A stretch of 9,390 nucleotides of DNA from Rhodobacter sp. (lineage in GTDB: Bacteria > Pseudomonadota > Alphaproteobacteria > Rhodobacterales > Rhodobacteraceae): contig PNND01000303.1 in assembly GCA_013824045.1 (NCBI GenBank), forward strand, positions 1 to 9,390. Direction: 5' to 3'. Below, in pieces: positions 1 through 6,103 of this stretch. A model generated the notes under the pieces. That model ran no database searches. It was not told the DNA's origin and saw only the letters and a program-made list of their open reading frames with translations. How positions within the stretch are numbered: the first letter of the stretch is position 1; each line of letters begins with the position of its first letter. The translations under genes and the position numbers were made by a program.

Positions 1-1571
1 TCGACGCCATAACCCGGAACCTCGCGCAACTCCTCGACCCGCGCCGGATGAATGCCCGCCGCCCGCGCCCCGGCCACCAAGGCCTGCGCCAGCGGATGCG
101 ACGATGCCGCCGCCAGCGCCGCCGCCACTTCCACCGCCGTCACCGGGTGCTCACCCAGGTTCATCACCTCCGGCGCACCCATGGTCAGCGTCCCGGTCTT
201 GTCAAAGACCACCGTATCCACCTCGGCCATGCGCTCCATCGCCGTGCCATGCTTGATCAGCAACCCTTTGCGAAACAGCTTTCCGCTTGCCGCCGTCACA
301 ACCGCAGGCACCGCCAACCCCAACGCACAGGGGCAGGTGATGATCAGAACGGCGGCCGAGATATTCACCGCAAAGCGCAGATCGCCCCCGGTCTTCCACA
401 TCCAAAAGCCAAAGGCGCTGAACGACAGGATATGCACCAGCGGAGAATAAAGCCGCGCCGCCCGCTCGGCCAACGACGTATACCGCGTCTTGGCACTCTC
501 CGCGATCGCCACCAGATCGGCCATCCGGTGCAGGCTCGATGACCGCCCCGCCGCAGTGACGCGCACCACCAGCGGCCCGGTCAGGTTCACCTCCCCCGCC
601 GAGACGACAACGCCCTCCCCGGCAAAGACCGGCAGGCTTTCCCCTGTTAACAGCGACCGGTCCAGTTCCGACTGGCCCTCTACCACCACGCCATCCACCG
701 GCATCCGCCCGCCCGGGCGCACCCGCACCAGATCGCCCACCGCGACCTCGGCAATCGGCAACACCAACTCAACCCCGTCACGCAGTACCGTCGCGCGCGG
801 CACTTCCAGCGCCGCCAACTCCTCTGCCGCTGACCGCGCCACCGCCCGCGTGCGATGATCCAGATACCGCCCCGCCAAAAGGAAGAACGACAGCATCACT
901 GCAGCGTCGAAATAGGCGTGATGGCCGGATTTCCATGTCTCGAACAGCGAAATCCCGGACGCAAGGATCAGTGCAAGGCTGATCGGCACATCCATCCCCA
1001 ACCGCCCCACACGCAAACTGGCCCAGGCGGATTTAAAGAACGGCTGCCCCGCAAACACCACCGTCGGCAGTGCAATCGCCGCCGAAATCCAGTGAAACAG
1101 ATCGCGCGTCGCATCCCCCGCACCCGACCAGACGGCGACAGACAGCAGCATGACATTCATCATGCTGAACCCCGCCACCCCCAGCCGCATCAGCAGGTCA
1201 CGCCCCTGCCTGTCCATCTCGGTCGCGCTCAAAAGACCGGGGTCCAGCTCATGCGCCTCATATCCCACGCCCTTCAGCGCGGCGATCAGCAGCTCGGCGG
1301 TCACCTCCGCATCGGCATCCACGCTTACCCGCCGCAGCGACAGGTTCACCCGCGCGCTGCGCACCCCCGGCACGGCTTGCAGCGCCTGCTCCACCGTCAC
1401 CATACAGGCCGCACAATGCGCCGTGGGCAACGACAGCATCAGCCGCGCGCCCTGCATCTCGGCCGCCATGGCCGAAATATTCTGCGCGCTGGGTGCGGCA
1501 ATACAGGCCGGGCAGGCGGCCGCCGACACATGTTCCGGCATGGAGCCTGAAATGGGCGCGGAAACCGTCAT
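1..1571 (-). CDS. ccoI: Copper-translocating P-type ATPase CcoI/FixI, partial (C-terminus beyond the left edge)
   Basis: P1B-type ATPase of the inner membrane that exports copper toward the periplasm for the CuB centre of cbb3 oxidase. The reading frame is open from an ATG at 1571 to the window edge: 523 codons plus two bases, out of roughly 720-750 usual for the family. Visible in order: an N-terminal CPAC pair (C20, C23); a heavy-metal-associated domain with CAAC (C53, C56), preceded by Ala-His rather than Gly-Met-Thr; membrane helices around residues 127-235; the actuator TGES loop (309-312); the metal-site CPC motif in TCPCALGLA (C413, C415); the phosphorylation motif DKTGTLT (D457); and the nucleotide-domain His-Pro in SSHPLA (H492). 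The Mg-binding end of the P-domain and the last helices lie off the window. The start is four bases after the ccoH stop, so the two are probably translationally coupled. CopA-type detoxification is the alternative, but the ccoGH context favours CcoI. Confidence 0.96.
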   Translation of the reverse strand, partial: MTVSAPISGSMPEHVSAAACPACIAAPSAQNISAMAAEMQGARLMLSLPTAHCAACMVTVEQALQAVPGVRSARVNLSLRRVSVDADAEVTAELLIAALKGVGYEAHELDPGLLSATEMDRQGRDLLMRLGVAGFSMMNVMLLSVAVWSGAGDATRDLFHWISAAIALPTVVFAGQPFFKSAWASLRVGRLGMDVPISLALILASGISLFETWKSGHHAYFDAAVMLSFFLLAGRYLDHRTRAVARSAAEELAALEVPRATVLRDGVELVLPIAEVAVGDLVRVRPGGRMPVDGVVVEGQSELDRSLLTGESLPVFAGEGVVVSAGEVNLTGPLVVRVTAAGRSSSLHRMADLVAIAESAKTRYTSLAERAARLYSPLVHILSFSAFGFWMWKTGGDLRFAVNISAAVLIITCPCALGLAVPAVVTAASGKLFRKGLLIKHGTAMERMAEVDTVVFDKTGTLTMGAPEVMNLGEHPVTAVEVAAALAAASSHPLAQALVAGARAAGIHPARVEELREVPGYGV

Positions 1572-1575
1572 CGCC

Positions 1576-2040
1576 TTACCCCTGCGCCTTATCCATCACG
1601 AACAGCTCCAGCCGCTGCTTGAACTTCGTGCCATCCTGCGCCTCGGCCTCGACCACCAGCATCCACTTGCCCCAGTCCAAGGCCACATCCGCCTGCCAGA
1701 CACCGGCAACGCGTTCAAACTCTGGCCGCTGATCCTGACGCGATGCCGTCGTCCGCCCCACCAGCACCGCCAGCGACTGCATCGCTGCGGGCAGACCCTC
1801 GGAGTCCGTCACGGCCAGCGTCAACCTGCCCTGAGTGTATTCGGTGGCCACCGTCCAGCCCAGCGCCTCCTGCGCCTTCCGCTCGGCGTCAAAGGTCTGG
1901 CTCGCAATATAGCCATTGGCCACTTCCAGCCCCGGAAAGGTGCTGATCGCCCGGTAAGCCATCAGCAGATTGACCACGATGATCACGCCAAAAAAGCTCA
2001 ACGCGACTCCCAGTACATGCTTGCCCGTCAATTCCGCCAT
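1576..2040 (-). CDS. ccoH: cbb3 oxidase assembly protein CcoH/FixH
   Basis: Small single-span inner-membrane protein of the FixH family, needed for assembly and stability of cbb3 oxidase. It is 154 aa, starting MAELTGKHVLG, with one membrane segment near residues 8-28 followed by a periplasmic beta-rich domain (residues about 35-154, including WQADVALDWGKW). FixH proteins are usually about 150-170 aa. I chose the ATG at 2040 over an in-frame ATG 33 bases upstream. The upstream start would overlap the end of ccoG, whereas the chosen start lies one base after the ccoG stop and has an AAGGGG ribosome-binding site (2048-2053) seven bases away. It sits tightly between ccoG and ccoI. The sequence is divergent, as is normal for FixH, so the call rests on topology, size and position together. 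Confidence 0.9.
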   Translation of the reverse strand: MAELTGKHVLGVALSFFGVIIVVNLLMAYRAISTFPGLEVANGYIASQTFDAERKAQEALGWTVATEYTQGRLTLAVTDSEGLPAAMQSLAVLVGRTTASRQDQRPEFERVAGVWQADVALDWGKWMLVVEAEAQDGTKFKQRLELFVMDKAQG

Positions 2041-2041
2041 C

Positions 2042-3472
2042 TTACTGCCCCTTGCCATTGAATACGGTATCATGATGCACCCGCGCCGTGCCCCGCGTAT
2101 CGGCGATCCACAGCCGCAAGTCCGTCCGGTCTGTCACGGCCGCCGGCGATCCCGGCCCGGCCTCGATGTATACCCGCTGCTGCAGGGTCTCATTCGCGGG
2201 AACCCGCACCAGCGCATCGTCGGAGCCTTCCAGCCGCAGCACCAACCCCGCTTCCGACGTCACCGAGACTGAGAACAACGCATCATCGCCAGACTTGTTG
2301 CGCAGCCGCAGATCATAGGTGTTGCGGATCGTGCCATCCGACAGCGTCACAAAGGTCGGGTTACGCACCGGCGACACGTTCACGTCGATCTCAGACCGCA
2401 TGAACAGCGCCACCACCAGCCCGATGCCCACTGCCGCCCAAAGCACGGTGTAAAGCATCGTCCGCACCCGGAACACATGGCTCCACACCGATTTCGGCGT
2501 CTGACCCGCCTTCTCACGCACCTCATCGGTCAGCGCCATGTAACCAATCAGGTCGCGCGGCTTGCCGATCTTGTCCATCGTGTCATTGCAGGCATCGATG
2601 CACAGCCCACAGGTGATACAGGCCAGTTGCTGCCCATTGCGGATATCGATCCCCATCGGGCAAACGTTCACACAGGCCATGCAATCGATGCAGTCGCCCT
2701 GCCCCTCGGGGATCTCACCCTTATGCAGCTTGCCGCGCGGCTCGCCGCGCCATTCGCGATAGGCGATGGTCAGCGTGTCCTCATCCATCATCGCCGCCTG
2801 AATACGCGGCCAGGGGCAGGCATAGATGCACATCTGTTCCCGCGCGAACCCGCCAAAGGCAAAGGTCGTCAGCGTCAGGATCAGCATGGTCAGATAGGCA
2901 ATCGGATGGGCCGTGCCCTGCACCAGATCAACGGCCAGCGTCGGCGCATCGGTAAAATAAAAGATCCACGCCCCGCCCGTGGCCAACCCGATCAGCAACC
3001 AGATCGACCATTTTACCGCGCGCTTGCGTATCTTCTCGCCGTCCCAGCCCTGCCGATGCAGGCGAATGCGCGCGTTGCGATCCCCCTCCACCCAGCGTTC
3101 GACAAGGATGTACAGATCCGTCCAAACCGTCTGCGGGCAGGCATAGCCGCACCACACCCGCCCCGCCGCGCTGGTGAACAGAAACAGCCCCAGCCCCGCC
3201 ATGATCAGCAGGCCCGCCACGAAATAGAATTCATGCGGCCAGATCTCGATCATGAAGAAAAAGAACCGCCGATGCGCCATGTCGATCAGCACCGCCTGAT
3301 CGGGCAGGTTCGGCCCCCGGTCCCAGCGGATCCATGGCGTCAGGTAATAGATCCCCAGCGTCACCGCCATGATCCACCATTTCATGGACCGGAACGCCCC
3401 CTTCACCCGGCGCGGAAAGATCGGCTCGCGCGCGGCATAAAGGCTCGGCGGTTCGACATCTGGGCTGGACAC
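2042..3472 (-). CDS. ccoG: cbb3 oxidase assembly ferredoxin-type membrane protein CcoG/FixG/RdxA (GTG start)
   Basis: Membrane iron-sulfur protein of the CcoG/RdxA/FixG family. Family work proposes that it reduces Cu(II) to Cu(I) for cbb3 biogenesis. With the GTG start at 3472 it is 476 aa, the usual size. Features in order: the family signature LYAAREPIFPRRVKG (11-25); membrane helices near 31-48, 82-100, 155-173, 190-208 and 340-357; conserved WCGYACPQT (107-115) and CIYACPWPR (215-223); two 4Fe-4S binding clusters (C261, C264, C267, C271 and C285, C288, C291, C295); and a C-terminal immunoglobulin-like periplasmic domain (about 360-476). A longer frame begins at an ATG at 3535, but that ATG lies inside an FNR-type box and its extra 21 residues are Trp/Cys/Arg-rich and unlike the family. 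The GTG has TTGGAG six bases upstream. First gene of the ccoGHI unit, reading divergently from ccdA. Confidence 0.95.
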   Translation of the reverse strand: MSSPDVEPPSLYAAREPIFPRRVKGAFRSMKWWIMAVTLGIYYLTPWIRWDRGPNLPDQAVLIDMAHRRFFFFMIEIWPHEFYFVAGLLIMAGLGLFLFTSAAGRVWCGYACPQTVWTDLYILVERWVEGDRNARIRLHRQGWDGEKIRKRAVKWSIWLLIGLATGGAWIFYFTDAPTLAVDLVQGTAHPIAYLTMLILTLTTFAFGGFAREQMCIYACPWPRIQAAMMDEDTLTIAYREWRGEPRGKLHKGEIPEGQGDCIDCMACVNVCPMGIDIRNGQQLACITCGLCIDACNDTMDKIGKPRDLIGYMALTDEVREKAGQTPKSVWSHVFRVRTMLYTVLWAAVGIGLVVALFMRSEIDVNVSPVRNPTFVTLSDGTIRNTYDLRLRNKSGDDALFSVSVTSEAGLVLRLEGSDDALVRVPANETLQQRVYIEAGPGSPAAVTDRTDLRLWIADTRGTARVHHDTVFNGKGQ

Positions 3473-3478
3473 GGCGTT

Positions 3479-3484
3479 CTCCAA
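3479..3484 (-). promoter_or_regulatory. Ribosome-binding site that sets the ccoG GTG start
   Basis: The minus strand reads TTGGAG here, six bases before the GTG at 3472. This Shine-Dalgarno match, together with the FNR box overlapping the upstream ATG, decides the ccoG start. Confidence 0.6.
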
Positions 3485-3500
3485 GGATTCGGATAGTCCC

Positions 3501-3506
3501 CGTATC
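3501..3506 (-). promoter_or_regulatory. Weak candidate -10 element of the ccoG promoter
   Basis: The minus strand reads GATACG, matching the central ATA of TATAAT. Its centre is 32 bases from the centre of the FNR-type box at 3529-3542, the spacing of a class II FNR promoter (box at -41.5). This would put the transcript start near 3494 and leave a leader of about 22 bases before the GTG. The hexamer itself is poor, so the call depends on the spacing. Confidence 0.35.
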
Positions 3507-3528
3507 CAGCACCACAGCCACCTGCACC

Positions 3529-3542
3529 TTGACATGCATCAA
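3529..3542 (-). promoter_or_regulatory. FNR/FnrL-type box upstream of ccoG
   Basis: The minus strand reads TTGATGCATGTCAA, one mismatch from the FNR consensus TTGAT-N4-ATCAA. Its centre is 63 bases upstream of the ccoG GTG, which fits an activating -41.5 position with a short leader. FnrL and FnrP control cco genes in Rhodobacter and Paracoccus, so oxygen-limited activation of ccoGHI from its own promoter is a reasonable inference. Confidence 0.75.
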
Positions 3543-3610
3543 TCCGGCATCCGGAATGCACCTTTGTCGCAGGCCCCGATCCGTCTACGGCCAAGTTCCA
3601 AGAGCCTTCA

Positions 3611-3624
3611 CTGAAACCTTTCAG
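3611..3624. repeat. 14-bp perfect palindrome CTGAAA-CC-TTTCAG
   Basis: Six-base arms are separated by two bases, in the ccoG/ccdA intergenic region. It could be a regulator half-site pair or chance. No T-run follows it, so it is not a terminator. I do not recognise the motif. Confidence 0.4.
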
Positions 3625-3660
3625 GCAGAATGATCGCCTGCGTGCATAGGATCACCATCC

Positions 3661-3677
3661 CGTTACCAGAGGTAACG
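3661..3677. promoter_or_regulatory. 17-bp perfect inverted repeat, candidate operator for ccdA
   Basis: The sequence CGTTACC-AGA-GGTAACG has seven-base arms that match perfectly around a three-base centre. Its right arm overlaps the place where a -35 element would lie for the TATAGA hexamer at 3695-3700. That position is suitable for a repressor or activator of the ccdA-thioredoxin operon. The half-site does not match FNR, and it is not the CCTTCC type I associate with CueR/HmrR. The cognate regulator is unknown. Confidence 0.5.
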
Positions 3678-3694
3678 CCCCGTGCCCGCGCGCG

Positions 3695-3700
3695 TATAGA
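3695..3700 (+). promoter_or_regulatory. Candidate -10 element for the ccdA-thioredoxin operon
   Basis: The hexamer is TATAGA (four of six to TATAAT). At 17-bp spacing the -35 position would be GTAACG (3672-3677), a weak match inside the palindrome. The predicted transcript start near 3707 gives a leader of about 55 bases before the ccdA ATG. Confidence 0.4.
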
Positions 3701-3761
3701 CAGAACAACCAGAAATGCTGCACCGCGTCCGACAAGACTTTCCAATGGAACCCCTGCCCCA

Positions 3762-4478
3762 ATGCTCCAACTTCTTCTCGCTTACGGTGCCGGCCTCCTG
3801 ACGCTGATCAACCCCTGCGTCTTGCCGGTGCTTCCCATCGTCCTTGCCTCGGCCCTCTCGGCCGACCGGCGCGCGCCTTTGCGCTTGGCTTTGGGGATGA
3901 GCCTGTCTTTCGTCGTCCTCGGTGTCGGCCTTTCCGCCGCAGGGTCCAGTCTTGGCATCTCTCCGGAAACGGCGGCGCGCGGGGCCGCCCTTCTGATGGC
4001 CGGTTTCGGCCTGTTCATGCTGGTGCCCAGCCTCTCTGCCGGTTTCGCCACCGCCACCGCAGGCCTCGCCTCCCGGGCGGACCAGACACTGCGCGTGGAC
4101 TGGGCCTCATCGCCATCAGGTCAGCTGCTCGGCGGCCTGCTCCTCGGCGCGGTATGGAGCCCCTGCATCGGCCCCACTCTTGGCGCGGCAATCTCGCTGG
4201 CGGCGCAACGCACCGATCTCTTTGGCGCGACGCTTGTCATGATCGCCTTCTCCGCAGGGGTCTCTACCCTGATCCTTGCGCTCGCCTATGGTGCGAAATC
4301 CCGGCTTCAGGCGCGAAAGGCGCTTCTCGCCCGGCTCGCCCCCAAAGCCAAACCGATCCTCGGCGTGGCCTTCCTCGCAGTGGGCCTCTTCCTCTGGTTC
4401 GGCCTCAACCACCCGGTAGAGGCATGGCTGCTCGACACGCTTCCCCCCTGGCTGATCGATCTTTCGGTCGCCCTCTGA
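3762..4478 (+). CDS. CcdA-family membrane thiol-disulfide transporter
   Basis: Inner-membrane protein of the CcdA/DsbD-transmembrane family, which passes electrons from cytoplasmic thioredoxin to periplasmic thiol proteins through a pair of membrane cysteines. It is 238 aa, starting MLQLLLAYGAGLLTLINPCV. The two redox cysteines lie in the hallmark contexts NPCVLPVLP (C19) and SPCIGPTLG (C134). Six hydrophobic segments are visible, near residues 5-30, 42-62, 72-92, 121-147, 155-177 and 198-215. The start at 3762 puts the first helix right at the N-terminus as in the family; the Shine-Dalgarno is weak (GGAA about 11 bases upstream), so the start is less certain than the identity. The gene is followed after 26 bases by a thioredoxin-like gene, its likely partner. 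It opposes the flanking cco genes. A c-type cytochrome biogenesis or copper-chaperone reduction role is inferred from position. Confidence 0.9.
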   Translation: MLQLLLAYGAGLLTLINPCVLPVLPIVLASALSADRRAPLRLALGMSLSFVVLGVGLSAAGSSLGISPETAARGAALLMAGFGLFMLVPSLSAGFATATAGLASRADQTLRVDWASSPSGQLLGGLLLGAVWSPCIGPTLGAAISLAAQRTDLFGATLVMIAFSAGVSTLILALAYGAKSRLQARKALLARLAPKAKPILGVAFLAVGLFLWFGLNHPVEAWLLDTLPPWLIDLSVAL

Positions 4479-4504
4479 TCCATCCCACCTGAAAGGACCA
4501 CCTC

Positions 4505-4924
4505 ATGATCACCCGCCGCACCCTGCTTGCATCAAGCGCCGCCCTGCTTGCCCTGCCCTTGGCCGCGCAGGCCGAAATGGCCAAGCTGTTCTACACCCCC
4601 GGCCTTGCCGAACAGGACATGGCCGATGGCCGCGTGATCCTTCTCGATTTCTGGGCCAGCTGGTGCTCCACCTGCCGCGCGCAGGTGCGCGTGATGGATG
4701 AACTGCGGGCTGAAAACCCCGCCTATGACGCCGCCATCCGCTTCATCACCGTCGATTGGGATGAATATGGCGAAGGCGAATTGTCCAAAAGCCTGAACAT
4801 CCCGCGCCGCTCTACACTGGTCCTGCTCAAGGGGAAAACCGAACTCGGCCGCACCGTCGCCGGCACCTCGCGCGAGGAAATCAAGGCGCTGCTCGATGCA
4901 GGCCTCGCCGCCGCCGGGGCCTGA
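4505..4924 (+). CDS. Exported thioredoxin-like protein (WCSTC), partner of CcdA
   Basis: A 139-aa periplasmic thioredoxin-fold protein that probably receives electrons from the adjacent CcdA and reduces disulfides outside the membrane. The N-terminus is a signal peptide with a twin-arginine-like start (TRRTLLA, residues 3-9), a hydrophobic core, and a likely cut after AQA (21-23). The active site is WCSTC (C54, C57), preceded by LLDFWAS. Unusually, the loop that carries the conserved cis-proline in thioredoxins reads RRSTLVLL, so serine (S103) stands where proline is expected. A good AAGGA site (4493-4497) precedes the ATG. It is the second gene of a two-gene operon that ends at the terminator 4938-4967. 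DsbD gamma-domain-like or TlpA-like proteins are alternatives; its length and lack of extra domains favour a simple thioredoxin. Its substrate is unknown, with cco apocytochromes or copper-site thiols plausible. Confidence 0.88.
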   Translation: MITRRTLLASSAALLALPLAAQAEMAKLFYTPGLAEQDMADGRVILLDFWASWCSTCRAQVRVMDELRAENPAYDAAIRFITVDWDEYGEGELSKSLNIPRRSTLVLLKGKTELGRTVAGTSREEIKALLDAGLAAAGA

Positions 4925-4937
4925 CCGCCGCACAGGA

Positions 4938-4967
4938 AAAAGGCGGGGTCAACCGACCCCGCCTTTT
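4938..4967. terminator. Bidirectional intrinsic terminator between the thioredoxin gene and ccoP
   Basis: Perfect 13-bp arms (4938-4950 and 4955-4967) surround the four-base loop AACC. The stem has a GC-rich core, GGCGGGGTC paired with GACCCCGCC, and ends in an A run on the left (4937-4941) and a T run on the right (4964-4967). It therefore gives a U-tract on both strands. It lies between convergent genes, 14 bases after the thioredoxin stop and 24 bases after the ccoP stop on the other strand. Confidence 0.93.
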
Positions 4968-4983
4968 CCAACCTCAGCACTGG

Positions 4984-4999
4984 GGTCAGATCACTGACC
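4984..4999. repeat. Inverted repeat over the ccoP stop codon
   Basis: The sequence is GGTCAG-ATCA-CTGACC, with perfect six-base arms and a four-base loop. The ccoP stop codon (4991-4993) is in the loop. In ccoP mRNA it would form a small hairpin just before the main terminator. It may help protect the 3' end or may be chance. Confidence 0.45.
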
Positions 5000-5872
5000 G
5001 CCGCCGCGGGAATGGACATAGGCCGCCACCGCCCGGATCTCATCCTCACTCAACCGCCCAGTCCAGCCCGGCATCACGCCGAACCGCGCATTGGCGATGC
5101 TTTCCTTGATCTTCTCGCGGCTGCCACCATACAGCCAGATCGCATCGTTCAGCCGCGGCGCGCCCTGCGTCGGATCGCCCTCGCCCGCCTCCATATGGCA
5201 GGCGGCGCAGTTCTCGGCGTAAAGCGTCGCGCCTTCCGTGGTGAGGGTTGCATCATGCTCTTGCCCGGAAATGGCCAGAACATGCTCCACCACCGCGTCG
5301 ATCTGCGCCGGTTCCAGCACCGCATCCACACCGAAGGCGGGCATCTGCGAATAGCGCGCATCCGGATCGGTCGTATTGCGGATGCCATGGGTGATGGTCA
5401 GGTGGATATCCTCGATCGTCCCACCCCACAGCCAGTCATCATCCAGAAGGTTAGGGTATCCCTTGCCTTCCACCCCCGCCGCGCCCGACCCATGGCAGGT
5501 CGAACAATTGGTGCGGAACACCGATGCCCCGGCCGGCTCGGCATAAGCCATCAGCGCCGTATCGGTCGGGATCGATGCCAGCGGCGCCGCGATCAGGGCA
5601 GCCTTGATCTCGGCATTGGCCGCATCAAAGCGCTCGATCTCCTTCACCACATCCGCTCGGGTTGATGCCCCCAGAACCCCCGGCGTCGCCCCGTTGATCA
5701 GGGGCCAAGCCGGATAGGCGATCATGTAGCCCACCCCCCAGATGATCGTGGCGTAGAAGGTCCACACCCACCAGCGCGGCATCGGGTTGTTCAGCTCTTC
5801 GATCCCGTCCCATTCATGGCCGGTCGTGCCGACCGGCTCGTTGGGCTTTTTCGTCACTTGCTTGGCGCACAT
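4991..5872 (-). CDS. ccoP: cbb3 cytochrome c oxidase diheme subunit III (CcoP/FixP)
   Basis: Membrane-anchored diheme cytochrome c that brings electrons into cbb3 oxidase. It is 293 aa, the normal length. An N-terminal cytoplasmic stretch carries the family signature [18 protein letters not shown] (18-35), followed by one or two hydrophobic segments near 36-66 and then two periplasmic cytochrome c domains. The heme c motifs are CSTCH (C123, C126, H127) and CAACH (C222, C225, H226). Candidate axial methionines are M177 in QMPAFG and M267 in GVMPGW. The ATG at 5872 is preceded by a GGAGG site and begins three bases after the ccoQ stop. It is the last gene of ccoNOQP and is followed by the bidirectional terminator, so transcription probably ends here instead of running on into ccoG. 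Both hemes would need reduced cysteine pairs for covalent attachment in the periplasm. Confidence 0.98.
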   Translation of the reverse strand: MCAKQVTKKPNEPVGTTGHEWDGIEELNNPMPRWWVWTFYATIIWGVGYMIAYPAWPLINGATPGVLGASTRADVVKEIERFDAANAEIKAALIAAPLASIPTDTALMAYAEPAGASVFRTNCSTCHGSGAAGVEGKGYPNLLDDDWLWGGTIEDIHLTITHGIRNTTDPDARYSQMPAFGVDAVLEPAQIDAVVEHVLAISGQEHDATLTTEGATLYAENCAACHMEAGEGDPTQGAPRLNDAIWLYGGSREKIKESIANARFGVMPGWTGRLSEDEIRAVAAYVHSRGGGQ

Positions 5873-5875
5873 GTC

Positions 5876-6094
5876 TCACGCCTCCTTCTGGCTGCTGGCG
5901 GGGGCGCGGTCCACACCGCGCCCGGCCTCGCCCGCCGGTTTCGTCTCGTTTCGAAAGATCTGCATCGCGGCCTCGTCATGCACCGGGCGCGAGCCGGGCC
6001 GGAATGCCCATATCACCACCCCGATGAAGATCAGCGTCAGCGCCAAAAGCGCCCAACTGTCCGCGAATTCCCTCAGAAAGCTGTAGGTTTCCAT
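5876..6094 (-). CDS. ccoQ: cbb3 oxidase small subunit IV (CcoQ/FixQ)
   Basis: A 72-aa single-span membrane protein that stabilises cbb3 oxidase and helps keep CcoP associated. It starts METYSFLREFADSWALLAL, with one hydrophobic helix at about residues 14-31 followed by RPGSR and a charged, Ala/Glu-rich tail. The tail makes it slightly longer than many CcoQ proteins (about 50-65 aa). The ATG follows the ccoO stop by nine bases, and the G-rich GGGGG tract between the two genes serves as ribosome-binding site. The sequence is poorly conserved in general; the start FLREFADSW and the position between ccoO and ccoP make the call secure. Confidence 0.95.
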   Translation of the reverse strand: METYSFLREFADSWALLALTLIFIGVVIWAFRPGSRPVHDEAAMQIFRNETKPAGEAGRGVDRAPASSQKEA

Positions 6095-6103
6095 CTCGCC
6101 CCC

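Larger units (their letters stand above)
3473..3761. other. Divergent intergenic region between ccoG and ccdA
   Basis: This 289-bp stretch holds no convincing gene. From left to right it contains the ccoG ribosome-binding site, a weak ccoG -10, the FNR-type box (3529-3542), a 14-bp palindrome (3611-3624), a 17-bp palindrome (3661-3677) and a TATAGA hexamer (3695-3700) facing ccdA. The ccdA reading frame stays open upstream as far as an ATG at 3630, but that extension is Arg/Pro/Thr-rich and does not resemble CcdA, so it is treated as non-coding. Confidence 0.7.

Noticed and set aside
48..542. Plus-strand open frames opposite ccoI near the left edge
   Set aside because: The translations are Arg/His-rich shadows; the minus strand here carries the DKTGTLT and CPC motifs of a P-type ATPase.
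1150..2061. Plus-strand open frame antisense to ccoI and ccoH
   Set aside because: The composition is low-complexity Ser/Arg/His/Pro, and it crosses two genuine genes and their junction. It is a shadow of codon bias.
2477..3496. Plus-strand open frame antisense to ccoG
   Set aside because: Rich in Arg, His, Pro and Gln with no recognisable domain, and it lies opposite the fully supported Fe-S protein CcoG.
3630..3761. N-terminal extension of the ccdA frame
   Set aside because: The 44 extra residues are Arg/Pro/Thr-rich and precede the natural CcdA start. The stretch also contains the 17-bp palindrome and the TATAGA hexamer, so it is more likely promoter DNA.
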